64,000 nt of DNA from Paracyclopina nana (Eukaryota > Arthropoda > Copepoda > Cyclopoida > Cyclopettidae), in NCBI GenBank assembly GCA_019096065.1, contig JAGUCH010000005.1, positions 6,634,001 through 6,698,000 on the forward strand, read 5' to 3'. The position numbers and the translations under genes are program-made. Numbering within the stretch: the first letter of the stretch is position 1; each line of letters opens with the position of its first letter. Below, piece after piece: positions 34,301 through 46,330 of this stretch. A model generated the notes under the pieces. The model saw nothing but the letters and a program-made list of their open reading frames with translations, was not told the origin of the DNA and ran no database searches.

Positions 34301-37300
34301 CTCATCTAACCATTCGGCTGGCTAGGCAGAATAAAGCTTAGCAAAAGCACTTTAAAGGCTTCTATCTCAGCAACTAGCCAATTGGCGCCAAAATTGGTAG
34401 GCTTTACCAACATCATTTTTTACATAACCATGCTTGATTTTATATCTATCAAAGGCTTCTTGGAGTTTTTATACGCTTTGTTGACAAAAAGTAAGCCGAC
34501 TTTAAAACAGTCAGCCTTTACCTATAACGGCCTCAATAAATCTCAAATTCACAATCGATTTTTGCTTTGACGAAAAATGACAATGAACAATTTTGGTGCC
34601 AATCAATTCAAAAGTACATGAAATGAAAGCCTCGAAATTGCCTTGCTTCGGTTTATTCTACCTTGCTTAATGAATAATGAGAGCAAGCTTCAGAGTGAGA
34701 ACTTTTCCACATCTTTGGTTTGAATGCGTTCTCTCTCGCCTCCTTGAAAAATAATCGTATTCGAATGTATCCAAGTGTACGTACGCGCATTATTCCTCTT
34801 TTTGTGGTAGCCAAAGCTTGAAGTGTAGATTTCATTGCGCTACTTTCAATAAGAGTCATCAGCGGACTTGTGGAATATGTATTCTACATTTTGAAAATCA
34901 CGCTAGGTACACCAAATATAAATGGTGTATCCACCTAGCACCGTGGTTGGATTTGACCCTGCCTGGTGCTAATGATAAAACATCCAAAAGACCACTTGGG
35001 CTTCATTAGAAATGATATTTCTGCACTTGTTTTGACAATGAGAATGAGACTAGTTCATTAATCATTGAAACAATAAAGCTGTGTGTGGTGTGTTAAGGGG
35101 GCAATGTAATGGTTGGGTTATTGTTATTGTTGTGTAATGCCTAATGGTGGACAATTATTTTATGTTTTGTAATGGCAGCTCAATTTCCCCAGTTTTTCTT
35201 GGCTTTGTAATTCAGTTCCTTTTTGGGGACAGTCATTTTTCCTGATAAGTGTTCCTCTTCTTCTGCTCTAGCTTCTGGAATCTTCCTTAGCGTCATTTGT
35301 CACTTTTTCACACCTTTCCACCGTCCAAGCAAAAAGCATGGCCAAAAACTAGCCTAATATCCAAATTGTGCCAACTCTGTCCAAATATTTGCTCCGTTAC
35401 AGGATGTATTAAGGTATTATTTGAAGGCTAATCCTCGCTTTATCGTTATATTGATAATAGATGTAATTAATACATTTACGCACGCAAAGTTATTATATAA
35501 GAGTCAGCTGATTGTAAGGGGAAACACGTGTGTGCATGTCAAGTGTTGAGCACACTCACACACTGGTCTCTCAAAACTTGCAGTGTGCAGGATTGGCCTG
35601 AAATTGCTTTTTCTTCCAAGAGGACAAAATTGAAGCCTGAAAGCATCCCCACTTTTTCCACTCTCCATCCTTGGATGTGAGTTCCCTCGGCCTTTGACAC
35701 TATTAAACACTATTAATGCCCCGTTCATGTACTAGGAATCGTCTTGAATCAGTGAGAAAGGGCTAAATTGTAATATCCACTCTTCACTTATGTAAGGAAG
35801 CTAGAAATCCTCACATTAAGGCCTATTTTCCTCAGGAAAAATAATTGGGCCACTTTGCGCGATAATGGCTCGAATTCGAGCTCGAGCTACTCCTATTTCA
35901 AGCCCATTCATTTTTGGTATACTTAAAGGGCGGGCACAATACATATATAGTAAAGCACTTGCGCTAACCTTTTGTTCTCAATGCCATAAATCTACCTGAT
36001 AATCGTGTATCGAAAACCTTTCCAGCTAATTGTGCTCGCTTATGTATCTTACAAAAGCCATACGTTGAAAATAAGCATCTTTGGATCTTATTTACGAGCA
36101 TGCTTACATATGCTCTGCATTTTTCTTGCATACACATTAACTCATGTAGTACTAGAATGTATTGGGTGTCTTTTTGTTTGCACAGGATGAATACATTATT
36201 GGATAGCTGTATTTTACGTCTTGTGTCTTGAAAAAACTGAAAACTGTTTTAATTTCGATTTTTTGAAAGATTTTTTCCCTTTCCTTTTTGAGCTGTATTT
36301 CTAAAAATGATTTTTAGCATTGTACTTCAGAGTTTCTTTTCCCAAGCTGTATTCATTCACAATTCAAAAGCATTAATTATTTTAGGTGTATTTCATAATT
36401 TCCATGAGGACGCCTGAATCGTACAATTTTTTTTCGAAAGTTGCTCCAACTTCTTCTTGTATCAATTTTGTTTTGAAAAACTATTTACATTTCTTTGTTA
36501 GCTGTATTTTTGACTACAGCTGTATTTTACGCATTCGTTTCTGAAGGCTTTTCTCCATCGATTTTGCTCTTCACTTCTCCTAGTCTTTTTCATCATCAAT
36601 CTCGCAGTTAAGGAGTCATTGTGTCACCCAGTAGTTGTGCTACTGTGGATACATTTTTTATGACTGACTTTGTCTTTGTTGTTCTATTAGGTTGACATGA
36701 TGTTAGCAAGTTTGCATAAATTGGGCTTAACTACATTAAGCTGAGTTCAGACGAAGAAAACCTTTATAGCATGTAGTCGGAGCAAGGAAAGGAAGGAAAA
36801 TACACATAAAGTTCTTTGAAGCAAAAAAACCCTTTCTCTTTTTTTTTCTTGCGCAATGGGCACTTTTGTGAAAAAAGGCCATCATTAAGATGTCATAGCA
36901 ATTCATAAAATGCCTTTGGCAGAACACAAAAAAGATTGCAAAATGATCCTTTTTGGCAGCCCTCTCTATATCAATGCTTTCGTTTGAGAGCATAATTAAA
37001 CTAGGTTATTGCTGCTCACTCACTCAAGAAAAATGCCCAAATCCAAGAGTCTTCTTTCTTGAGTTTGCAGCCATTTTGAACAAATTAGGAATTATTAGGA
37101 GTGTGCAAAAAATTAGCAGCAGTGCCGAAAAAGAAGGCCATTAAAATCTTATGTATGAAGGCCTCAAGATGAATTTGGCCCTTTTAATGAGGTGCCAGTT
37201 TATATGGTCTAAAGCCCAGCTCACGAGTAAGCCCCAAACACCCTTAGAAATTGTACAAAAAAGATATTTAAAAATATTCTTGTGGCAGTTCGCAAAATGA

Positions 37301-40300
37301 GCATTCAGCTGGAGCAAAAAATCAGATTGATCTCAACTCTTCAGTTAATAATGTTAACTTCTCAAGTTAATGCACTCAACTTGGCAAAATGGGCAATTTA
37401 ACCACCAAACTTATGCTAGGAAAGCATGCAAGGTATGGTTAAAAATTAAGATTTAAAGTAGGAGCAAAAGTAGCCAAATGAAGAAAATTTTGCTCATTGC
37501 CTCAAGCTGAACTTGTTATGATACTGGTTGTCAGCACCAAATTCACCTTACCATACAACCATTATTTTGCAATTAAGGGCCTGTTCACCTGCTTATTATG
37601 GCCGTTATTTTGGCAAAATATTGGAGAGAAATACTGAGAAACTGAGAATTTTTATATTGGTGTAGGATGGCTTTTGGTACCAATATACCGATTCCGAAGT
37701 CAAAATCAGAAAAATGATTTTACAAATACCACATATTTGCAAATTTCATCATAATATCGCGCGTTATTTTGCTGATAATAATGCAGGTGAACAGGGCCTA
37801 AGTGAGGCATTTTCTGCTGATAAACAAATGATTGAATATGTTTTGAGTGCTCAAAACACCAATTCACAAGTAGTAGTATTCGTCGAGGTATACGAATAAA
37901 ATTGAGTAGCTTTCACTAGAGCAACATCAGAGACAAGAAACTTGACCTTTGAGTATCAACATGAAAGACAAAGCTTGCTGTAATTTGATTTCGGGTCAAA
38001 AGAGCTAAAAAAAGCTTCAGTGCATTGACGTTAAGGCCCTGTTCACCTGCATTATTATCAGCAAAATAACGCGTGATATTATGATGAAATTTGCAAATAT
38101 CTGGTATTTGTAAAATGATTTTTTCAGATTTTGACTTCGGAATCGGTCTATTGGTACCAAAAGCCATCCTGTACCAATTTAAAAATTCTCGGTTTCTCAG
38201 TATTTCACTCCAATATTTTGCCAAAATAACGGCCATAATAAGCAGGTGAACAGGCCCTAAATGTGTTTTATCATACATTTTCGAATTTCAGCCTTGATTG
38301 GAAAATGGGGTGGGTGTGGCAGACAAGAAATGTGTGAGTACACAAAGTGTGCAATTTATGCATCATTCTGGATTTAACGAGGTCGTAAAGTTGCTTCCTT
38401 TTGTATTCAATATGTAAAAGACTGTCAAACACAAAGAGATAGAGGAGCAAAAATACAGCAGCTAGCTTACAGTATCGGATACAGGTGCTGTATTCGGCTA
38501 AATTGTTTTCCTTTTGTGCCAAACCAAAACTAATTCCAATTTGGCAAACCACCGAGGAAATCGAAGTCGGTGTATCACGAAATCCTCGCAGGAATTGCAA
38601 GTACTAAACAAAAAGAAGGCCGCAAAGGCCCAAAGGCTTCATGTTGGCTCTTTCATCACCCTAAAAGTTTTGCCCAGGTGCATGTTGACGAGAAAACCTG
38701 CAATGATGAGTTATCTCATAATTAATACATATAAAGTATAATACGGTTATACCTATGTATCGTATCAACTAATTCGGTGCAACTGGCAATAAGTGCATCA
38801 AAGGCATATTGAAAATCCCAATAATGCGCTTGATTTTTGCAGTTTATTGACCAAAAAACCTTTTTTCCAGATTTCATTCTTCATTGGAGGCTATGTATTC
38901 CCTCTTTTGCTGATCTGTGGAATGTACAGTGTCATGCTGAGACGATTGTGGACTCAAGGCCCTGGTGGGCATGCGTCAGCTGAGAGCATTCGGAACAAAA
39001 AAAGAGTCATCAAGATGGTCCTCATTGTCATTGTCATCTTTGCCCTCAGCTGGCTGCCAATACACATAATACTCGTACTGAGGTATGTACTGCCATTTGC
39101 ATGGTCATCACATTCAATCAATATCATGCATCACATCTGATATTTCATGCGAAGATCGGGGCTTACTTTTCGTATCTTTCCCGCTCTCGCTACGTTCGTC
39201 CTAGGAAAAATTACTCACGGGTTTTTCGAATTAGAGCGGTGTTTTTAGGGTGATTTTTCAAGGCTTATATGCAGTGTGCAGGAAACGTGTCAGCAGGATA
39301 TCTTTTCAGCAGCAGATGGACTTAATACAGATCATCAGGGAAGAAAAACGAGGAAAAGAATTCTGGCACACTTACATAATGCTGCAGTTTTCCTGCTGAA
39401 AGTCACCATCAAAGCAGCTGAGGCTTCTGGCTTTATTGGCCCACCTTTTTCTCAATTTTTACCAACATAATTGGTGTCTCAACTACTAGATGCATTAGAT
39501 AACTATCTCATTAATGATGGAGGCATTTTTCACTAATTGGGCTAATGAAGATCCAAAAAGGAGCAGCCGTGGTGGCATCTTGTTAAAAGTCACTCTGTAT
39601 TTGCTCCTGGCGTTGATCCACCCAGTACACTATTGTTGTATCAAGGAAAGTAACAGCAATTAACCTCACGTAACTTGAAACTGATTTCCCCCCATTTTGG
39701 AGAAGCTAGAAGCTTGGGAATATTTGGCCTAATGTATTCATGTTGTATCCATTTGCATAGAATTTGGCTGTTGTAGCAACTTTGAGTTGACCCCTTTTTT
39801 GCTGCTTTTTATGATCATATTGAGTGCAAAAAAGCCACCAAGATTTCCTGGCCCATTTATATGAAAGATGGCTTTTGAGCACAAAATGGTCAAAAGTTGA
39901 CTGTATTTATGGGAATACACATCATTACGTAAGCCAGGTAGCAGTTGCTGCCATAAGGGTGATAAGGCATACATCATGATTGGCTGTATTCATCGCTCCA
40001 GCTCATTTTCACTTTTTTCGAACATAAGCTAAGTGCCTTCTTGATCATATAGTCAGCTACATGCAATACAGTGTAATGAATAATAGCTAAGTTGTCATGA
40101 TTAATCAAAAATAATGATGATGAGCGTGAAACGTGATTGTTTCCCTTGTTATTATGAGGACTTATAGTAGAAACCCTCATTCATCCATTTTATGCACTCA
40201 ATTGTATTCAGTCCTTTCACTTGGCATTTTCTGGCCGGCTTGGCTTAAATTATCCAGAGCTGGTGCTGTTATTTAAGGCCAACAGCTGCTTAAGTCAATA

Positions 40301-41708
40301 TTTGACCAGAGGAGCTGAGATGAAGAATAATAGGATCTTCCAGAAAATGAATTTTTTCGGCCGGAAGCTGACTTTATTTTGGCACCGAAAAAGGTGCATC
40401 ACTCAGGATGACACTATTTTCGGCTACATAATTTGACCAAAGGTGAAGATGGGAAGGACTTTTAACAGCCAATTTATCTTGGCTTAGGCGAGGTGAAGGA
40501 AGCTTTTTCGAACACATTTGCCCCCAAAGTTGGACTTCTAAGGAAAAGCTTCAAGTAAAACGTCTTACAACACAAATCTGAGATGTAATGCTATTTTTTC
40601 CCAGCCATAATGTCAACTGAATGATGTGCACAAGTCATGAACCTCTATTTCTGCTCTGGTAGCTTTTGGATCGATCATCTATATAGAAAATACCCGTGCT
40701 TTACCAGCCCGTGCCTAATTAAGAGTTTTCTGGCCAAAATTGCTCTTAAAACCAATTGTAATTTGCAGGTCGATGAAGAAGTATTCGATCAGCACGGTGA
40801 CTGTCACCCTGCAAATCATCTCGCATTTGCTGGCCTACAGTAATTCCTGCGTGAATCCCATACTCTATGCTTTTCTCTCTGAGCCCTTCAGGCGGGGATT
40901 CTGCGCAGTTGTCAACTGTATTCGACCAGCTGGACCTCACGGACTACACGGGTAACTTGGCTTACATTTGAACAGTACTCACTCACTGCATAGCAGGCTC
41001 AGTGTGTAGCAGGTTTTTTGGCAGTTAGCCATTAATATGCCACAAAATACCCTTGCATTTAAAATATATACTTCACTAGTTCAACCATGATGTATTTGAG
41101 CTAAAAAAGAAATTTCATCAAATTGTAGACATTCAGCCTGTATTGACTTGTTTGCACATGTTTACTTAATGCATAAAAGTGTATTTGCTCATCTTCTTCC
41201 TTGCTTGATGGCTAGCTTCAGCTTTTGGGGACAGTTGGGCCTAATGCATTGACTATAATTAAGCCATTAATCTCAATTGACTGTACTCGTGCTTCTGCAA
41301 CCAGTACCATGAAATGTATCCAAAAATGTACCTGGCTGTATTTAGAAGTTAAGTGGCTCGTGGGAAAAAAGTCATCGAATAAATTGCGCTACAGTTAAAC
41401 CATATTGGAAATCGAAAGTGGGGGATACATTTCCGATACGCATGGTGCAGCAGCAACAATACATGTATTCAAATTGCAGATACAACGGGCATGGTCAGCC
41501 GACAAAAATGAAAATGGAGAATAAAAAACCACAACAACAACTTGAGACGAAAGGAGATTGCCACCCAAAAACAGGAGTTACAACAGCTGACGCCAGCGCG
41601 CCGGTCAAGCAAGCTGAGTGCAAACAAACAGTTGACATCCACGATGAAGGTGCCTGCTTGCTGCTAGATGAGCAGAACCACAACCAAAATGGCGCCAATG
41701 TTGCATAA
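28369..41708 (+). CDS. AstA-R: Allatostatin-A/galanin-type G-protein-coupled receptor, five exons
   Basis: Rhodopsin-class neuropeptide receptor of the plasma membrane. Exons are 28369-28685, 32944-33259, 38871-39082, 40769-40951 and 41480-41708, all in phase, giving 418 aa. The N terminus has an NLT sequon. TM1 contains FFGNNLVI and TM2 has LNLAVGDLLFI. TM3 ends SLDRYLAVVYPI (DRY motif). TM4 has IIWLMCALACTP and a cysteine follows in loop 2 (YCNF). TM6 has FALSWLPIHI and TM7 has SNSCVNPILYAF. This set is that of allatostatin-A and galanin receptors. The C-terminal tail is glutamine-rich and poorly conserved; its acceptor at 41479 was chosen because it keeps the frame. A splice acceptor directly before the ATG implies a non-coding upstream exon. 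AATAAA is at 42129-42134. The large introns carry many repeats. Galanin-like or kisspeptin-like orthology is the main alternative. Confidence 0.9.
29019..29762. repeat. Foldback element interrupted by a 351-bp repeat
   Basis: The left end AGCTTGTTCTCAT and right end TATGAGAACAAGCT are inverted. The copy at 29206-29555 of the 351-bp repeat is inserted inside it, flanked by direct duplications GGCAAATCAG at 29196-29205 and 29556-29565. Without the insert the element is about 383 bp, which matches intact relatives of about 390 bp. Confidence 0.75.
29206..29555. repeat. 351-bp dispersed repeat, copy 2
   Basis: Near-identical to 10130-10480 and bounded by a 10-base target duplication (GGCAAATCAG). 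The duplication and the near-identity show recent mobility. No coding capacity or poly-A tail is visible. It lies in receptor intron 1. Confidence 0.85.
31283..31603. repeat. MITE-like element with CGGATAATGCAA ends
   Basis: The two ends are imperfect inverted repeats of about 25 bases sharing CGGATAATGCAA. The interior holds many variants of TTGCCCTTGGGG and its complement, giving a partially self-complementary body. The family is not recognised and no clear target duplication is seen. It lies in receptor intron 1. Confidence 0.6.
32550..32925. repeat. Foldback element abutting receptor exon 2
   Basis: It begins AGCCCGTTCTCAT and carries the family core (AACCAAACTTGGTAGGATTC and CCTACCAAGTTTGGTG). 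Its right terminus is degraded and ends about 18 bases before the exon 2 acceptor. A further partial copy lies at about 32285-32415. Confidence 0.6.
34293..34689. repeat. Foldback element, receptor intron 2
   Basis: Left end AGCTCGTTCTCAT and right end AATGAGAGCAAGCT are inverted. The size of 397 bp matches other intact members. Subterminal TTAGCAAAAGC and CTTGCTT tracts are present. Confidence 0.65.
37577..37798. mobile_element. PIF/Harbinger-like MITE, copy 1
   Basis: 222 bp with inverted ends GGGCCTGTTCACCTGC and GCAGGTGAACAGGGCC, flanked by TAA duplications at 37574-37576 and 37799-37801. A TWA target duplication is the mark of the PIF/Harbinger superfamily. It lies in receptor intron 2. 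Confidence 0.75.
38035..38257. mobile_element. PIF/Harbinger-like MITE, copy 2, opposite orientation
   Basis: 223 bp, the reverse complement of the copy at 37577-37798 with scattered differences. It has TAA duplications at 38032-38034 and 38258-38260. The two copies lie 236 bases apart in inverted orientation and could pair in the intron RNA. Confidence 0.75.
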
Positions 41709-44324
41709 ATTACATTTTCATTAGCTACTTTGATAGGTTAATTTCAAACTCCTGGTTGAAGGCACTAAGGATAAGCTTGGCAAGCTTTACCTTGCCTAGC
41801 TTTGCCTTTACCTGTCTTCAGGAATATGACTTCGGTCTACTTATACGTATTTTGAGCCATGCTTGTCAAAAACAAGTTTTGAAGGAATTGTTGCACATGA
41901 ACTGTCAAAAAGGGACTTATTACACACTGAGTCTGCTGACGTACCGTGAAATTGCTTTCCAAAATTTTCCGTGATTCCCCATTTTCCCCCCTTTTCATGT
42001 GTACCTCATCTGGAAATTGAGTTTGAAGTCGATGAAACTGATGAGAGAATAAGGCGAAAATTGTAGGTTCTTTACCATGTGCGATTTAATGCTGAACTTC
42101 AACAATATTTTGTAGAATACATTCTGAAATAAAGCATAAATACATTTTTTAGCAAACAGTTTGACTAGCCTAGTTTTGAGTGGCAGCAGTGTATAGTGTA
42201 TTATTGTCAATATTAGCCCCGAGATTGTGGGTATGTATAAATCAATCTTCGTCTCAGAATACAGCAATACTGCTGTCAAATACCACTCTTGGCAAAATAC
42301 GAAGGTGTACTTGTGTAACCGTGTTAAAAGATGGCTCCTGTTATGTATATAGTACCTTAGGTTATTTCACTCGAGGGGTCCAGCTAATTATCCCATTTAA
42401 TAGGATGTAATCAAAGGAAGTGACCTCCAAACTTGCTGCTGTATTCCAAGTATTCTGATCGAGGGATACTGCGGATGTATTAGAAAAAGAACATCTGGCT
42501 TTTCCTTCCATACATTTTCGAATACAAATACCATGACCTAATGAATAAGGTTTTTGATAACTTCCCTCATGTTATAACTAAATGAAATTTTTTGTGGTGT
42601 TATAAAAGGGTACATAACTCAAACTTGCATTTTGCTTTAATAATTCAAGTCATCAAACTTAATGAATGACGTTGTAGATTTAGGCCTACATGGTAGATGC
42701 TCACGGCTTAAGACTAAGGCCTGGATCAGCTGGTTATTTTACCGCAATTTTGAGCGCCGTAATTGCGATGCAATTGTCAACATAACAGCGATCAGCTGGT
42801 AATTGTAATTCAATTTTTGCTATGTGCAAAAATTACTTCTGTAGTGGGTTTAAATTAAACCTTACAGACAAAAATTAAAAAATGGGGGCTTAAGAGTTAA
42901 AATTAAAAAAAACACCCTCTGTTATGACAAATAAGGCCAAAAATTAAGCCAACTTAAATTGCAAAGGTTTGGTTGACTTTACTCTTAAAGTTCCGCCGCT
43001 GCTTTGCTTGCCGAAATTGCACAGCAATTATCTGTAGTAGCTGATCCACTTAAATTGCAGCGCAATTACAAACAGCAGCTGAAATTATAACCGAAATTGC
43101 GCTGCAATCAGGACCAGCTGATCCAGGCCTAACTCAGGTTTTTGAAATTACCGCACTTAATTGTATAACAATGAAGCAAAGGTTGATTTCTAAGCTCAAA
43201 ATCATCAATATTCTCTCAAAAGCTAAGTATTAATTAATACATCTCATCTTCAAAAGCATGAAACAAAAACTGTTTTTGTTTTTCCAAATAAAGCTAGCAA
43301 GATCTGAGAGAGTAAAAACACGTCTTTGCAGAAAACAAGAAATCACATCATCTAGTATGAGCTGTTACAATATTCAAGAAAAAAGAAAATGGGACCAAAA
43401 TGAAGCAAAAAAACCTAAATTGTTATTTTTAAAAGTCTATCTGGAAAATGACAAAATGGGCATTTCCTTTCTCTTTTCTTGAAATAATGGAAAAGGAAAA
43501 CAAATGGCATTTGGAATGAGCCCTTAAAATTAGCCAAATTGCTTTTGGCCATGCAAACTGGTATACTACTTTGGGGTACCACAGCGAAGAAGCATTGAGC
43601 CAAACCCAATCATTTACCGACTAGACAAAGCTCTTTCAGATAAGATAAAGAATCTCCAATAAATGCTACCATGCTTTTTTTCTTGCCAAGATGTATAAAG
43701 CTAAAAAAAAGACTGGCTGGCCTGGTCGGTGTCAGACGTTTAGTAGATACCTCACATATTTCTCAAATGTCCTTTGTAGCTCTCTTAGGCAGTCAGTAGC
43801 GACAGCGTCATTTATCACCCTTTCAAAGTTTCTAAAAACCAATTGCTTTTTTGGCTCAACTTGTGAGCATATTGCAATAGCTGATACAATTCGAGGTTTG
43901 GGGAAAATGAGCCGAATTCAATAAATTGTGGACTGTGCTTGTTCAAATCTTGGGTCAGCTGAACTTAAGAGCACACATGGGGGCCCTTGGCCAAAAAAGG
44001 GCCTATTTTCAAGCTTAATTTATGTCCCCTCAAAACCATTCTCTCATGGGAAAAGGGCATTTACCATCATCCCTGAGCAGGGATATCCGCTAGAAAAAAG
44101 CGAAAAGCGTTCAAAGAAAAAACAATTGCTCTTTGATCTTGGCAGGGTAATTAAAAAGCAGGTGAGCTATCAATGGAAAAAATTAGAGGTAGAAAGCAAC
44201 ATATGGTGGTCCTTCTTGTTATTTCATCCCTATACTATTTGATGTGAGCTCAGCTGGAGTAATTGAATTAGTGGCTTGCAGTAGTAGGTCACACCTCATA
44301 TCTGCTATTAGCCAAGAAGAGTGT
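41709..44324. other. Intergenic stretch between the receptor and EFCAB7
   Basis: It contains the receptor 3' UTR to AATAAA at 42129-42134, a TAA-flanked MITE at 42718-43129 and otherwise AT-rich DNA with chance frames. I see no gene. Confidence 0.5.
42718..43129. mobile_element. PIF/Harbinger-like MITE, second family
   Basis: 412 bp with ends GGCCTGGATCAGCTGGT and ACCAGCTGATCCAGGCC and TAA duplications at 42715-42717 and 43130-43132. Its interior repeats GCAATTnnnnnCAGCTG-type motifs and has no coding capacity. It is distinct in sequence from the 37577/38035 family. Confidence 0.75.
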
Positions 44325-44328
44325 TTAT
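44323..44328 (-). terminator. Polyadenylation signal overlapping the EFCAB7 stop
   Basis: On the minus strand the stop codon sits inside AAATAAAC, so the last codons, the TAA and AATAAA overlap. If used, the 3' UTR would be only a few tens of bases. Confidence 0.4.
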
Positions 44329-46330
44329 TTGGACTTGACTGTGAGTTTTGGCAAGAATTCCAAGTCTTCAGCCCTTTTGATGAGATGTGCCAAAAAGAGT
44401 ACACTACTCTTGGGCAAATGAATGGTGAACTTTTTGTGAGGGTGATTTATGATGGCATTCTGGCTCTTGGAAAAGTCCAATTCCACTGATTGGTCATCAC
44501 CGCAGCAATTTTGAGCCACCACGGACATTGACTGGTGAGTGGTCTGAAAAATGATTTGAGGCCTCAACTCACTTTGGTTATGCAAGCCTCAACGAAATGA
44601 TTGGGATTTGCTTGATATCACCAAAGCAACACTTGAAATGCCAATTAAACTATAGGTAGATTTGGTGCCAATCGAAGCAGTGATTGCTGAGACGTAAGCC
44701 TGGAAAGCGCCTTGCTGAACTTTGCGCGGGCTTGCTTAATGAATACGAGAGCAACGCTCCGATACATTTATTATTGATGGTGATACCTTCAGGTAGAGGA
44801 TTATTTGCTGATGCGAGCCTGCATACAATTTGTCTGCCCCATCCATAATGTAAGTGATTGTGGCTTTTTCCAGCAAACCTCCCCCACTCCTCAATCCATA
44901 CAATTTTAGCAGTGGATTTAACTGGCTGGTGACTAGAATCTGAGCAATAAACATATGTATTAAAGAGACTCCAGAAAAATACAAGGATTACTTTGAAATT
45001 GAAGGACTCATCCTGCTCCAAATTGTGGTTGAAGCCCATCGTCCACAAAGCCATCCAAAGCTCCACAGACTCACCAGATTTGGCCTCCAATTGGTGGAGG
45101 TGGATGAACTGCTCCAGACTCATCTCATCATCAGTGATTTTCAGCTTGTTCACCAAATTCCTCCAGTCCTCGTCCTATAAAAAATTATCATAATTGCGCG
45201 TCCTAAGCATGGCAATTGGATTAATGTGGTGTTCATCTACATCTAAATTGCCATAAAAACAAATTTTTTCTATTAGTGCCTTAATTATCAAGCCTTTGTG
45301 TAGATGAACACCCAACTCGTAAAGGTCTCTTAGAGACAACTGGACACGGACAAAATTGCTCCATTAATCATTACAGTTAATTCTGCTCCACTGGTCCTCC
45401 AATTGTACAAGTTGAATTGAGCTCTGGATAGAGTTCCACTCTCATCAATATCCAGTTGGTGAAAAATTTGTGAGATGGCCATTTTGTAGGGTTCACCCAG
45501 GCGAATTTCCCCACTTTGCTCGTGGGTCAAATGGACATCAGAAGATGGCTGGTGCTTTCTTTTCTGAAACAGACAGCCAGTTGTGCTCGGTATCAGAATG
45601 TAGACACCTTTGTCTAATGGGCCTTCAAAGACAGTCTTTCCTTCTTCCCCATGGCCAGATATCAAAAGTGAGCTCTTCTCCACAAATTTGTAGGTGATTT
45701 CATTCTTCTCTTGCCTCACCACAAAGATGTAGATTTCACAGTCAAAGCCAGCATCAATCTGCAAGGGAAAAGATGTCAAGGGCAGGGGGGAAATGATAGA
45801 CAACTTACTTCAAGTCCAATTTTGACATGGCTTGACTGGCTCAAAACCATGGAATACTGATGGCTGATCACATTTTCACCGTTGAAAAAAAAGCTCCCTT
45901 TAATGCTTGACAACACTTCTGGTGCTTTCTCCTTTTTGATTAAGCACATTTTTAGAAAAAAGTTGGCTTTTACAGCTAGACAATTAGATACCTCTAATTT
46001 ATGTTTGTACTCATCTAATGTGTTGTAAAAGTCATTGATAAATGTGTTGTAGTCAAAAAGGTGGTTAGAAGTGGCCCATTTTGAGTTTTGCATTTCCTCA
46101 AGAGTTTCATTTTTGGTGTCATTATTAGCAGATTCTTTTGCACTGGACAATTCAGTAATATCAACTTTGTTAATTCCACTGACATCAAACAACCTAAAAA
46201 TTGAGCCTTAAAATACCTATTAAATCCATAATGAGCTAGGTTACTACTGACTTAAAGCATTTTTCAAGCTCTTCTCTTTGAATTATGGCATCATCAAGTG
46301 TTTCATGGATTGTATCCATGGCTTTATTGC
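44325..46330 (-). CDS. EFCAB7: EF-hand protein resembling EFCAB7, six coding exons
   Basis: EFCAB7 anchors the EVC-EVC2 complex at the base of cilia for Hedgehog signalling; that role is family knowledge. Exons on the minus strand are 46330-46252, 46193-45809, 45758-45375, 45174-44992, 44939-44787 and 44543-44325, all in phase. Matching features are ELEKCFKLFDVSGINKV (EF-hand-like), FFFNGENVISHQYSM, GVYILIPSTTGC, IFHQLDIDESGTLSRAQFN (EF-hand), RTSG, and ELWMALWTMGFNHNLE. From ATG 46319 the protein is 463 aa, against about 630 aa in vertebrates, so the first EF-hand region is missing or lies in exons I did not find. A non-coding exon is possible at about 46487-46393. The AATAAA signal (44323-44328) overlaps the stop codon. 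A small MITE lies in the intron at 45228-45312. Confidence 0.85.
44575..44757. repeat. Partial foldback copy in an EFCAB7 intron
   Basis: GGTGCCAATCGAAGCAGTG, CTTGCTGAACTTTG and the right end AATACGAGAGCAACGCT match the foldback family. It lies in the intron between the last two EFCAB7 exons (44544-44786). Confidence 0.45.
45228..45312. repeat. Short palindromic MITE in EFCAB7 intron
   Basis: GGTGTTCATCTACA at the left and TGTAGATGAACACC at the right enclose about 57 bases. The TGTTCATCTAC ends are shared with 20276-20419. Confidence 0.6.

Noticed and set aside
37577-38257. Possible LTR pair
   Set aside because: The two copies are inverted relative to each other, each has its own TAA duplication and terminal inverted repeats, and nothing retroviral lies between them.
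41418-41479. Extension of the receptor's last exon upstream to 41418
   Set aside because: No acceptor there keeps the frame from exon 4; the acceptor ending at 41479 does, so the exon was started at 41480.
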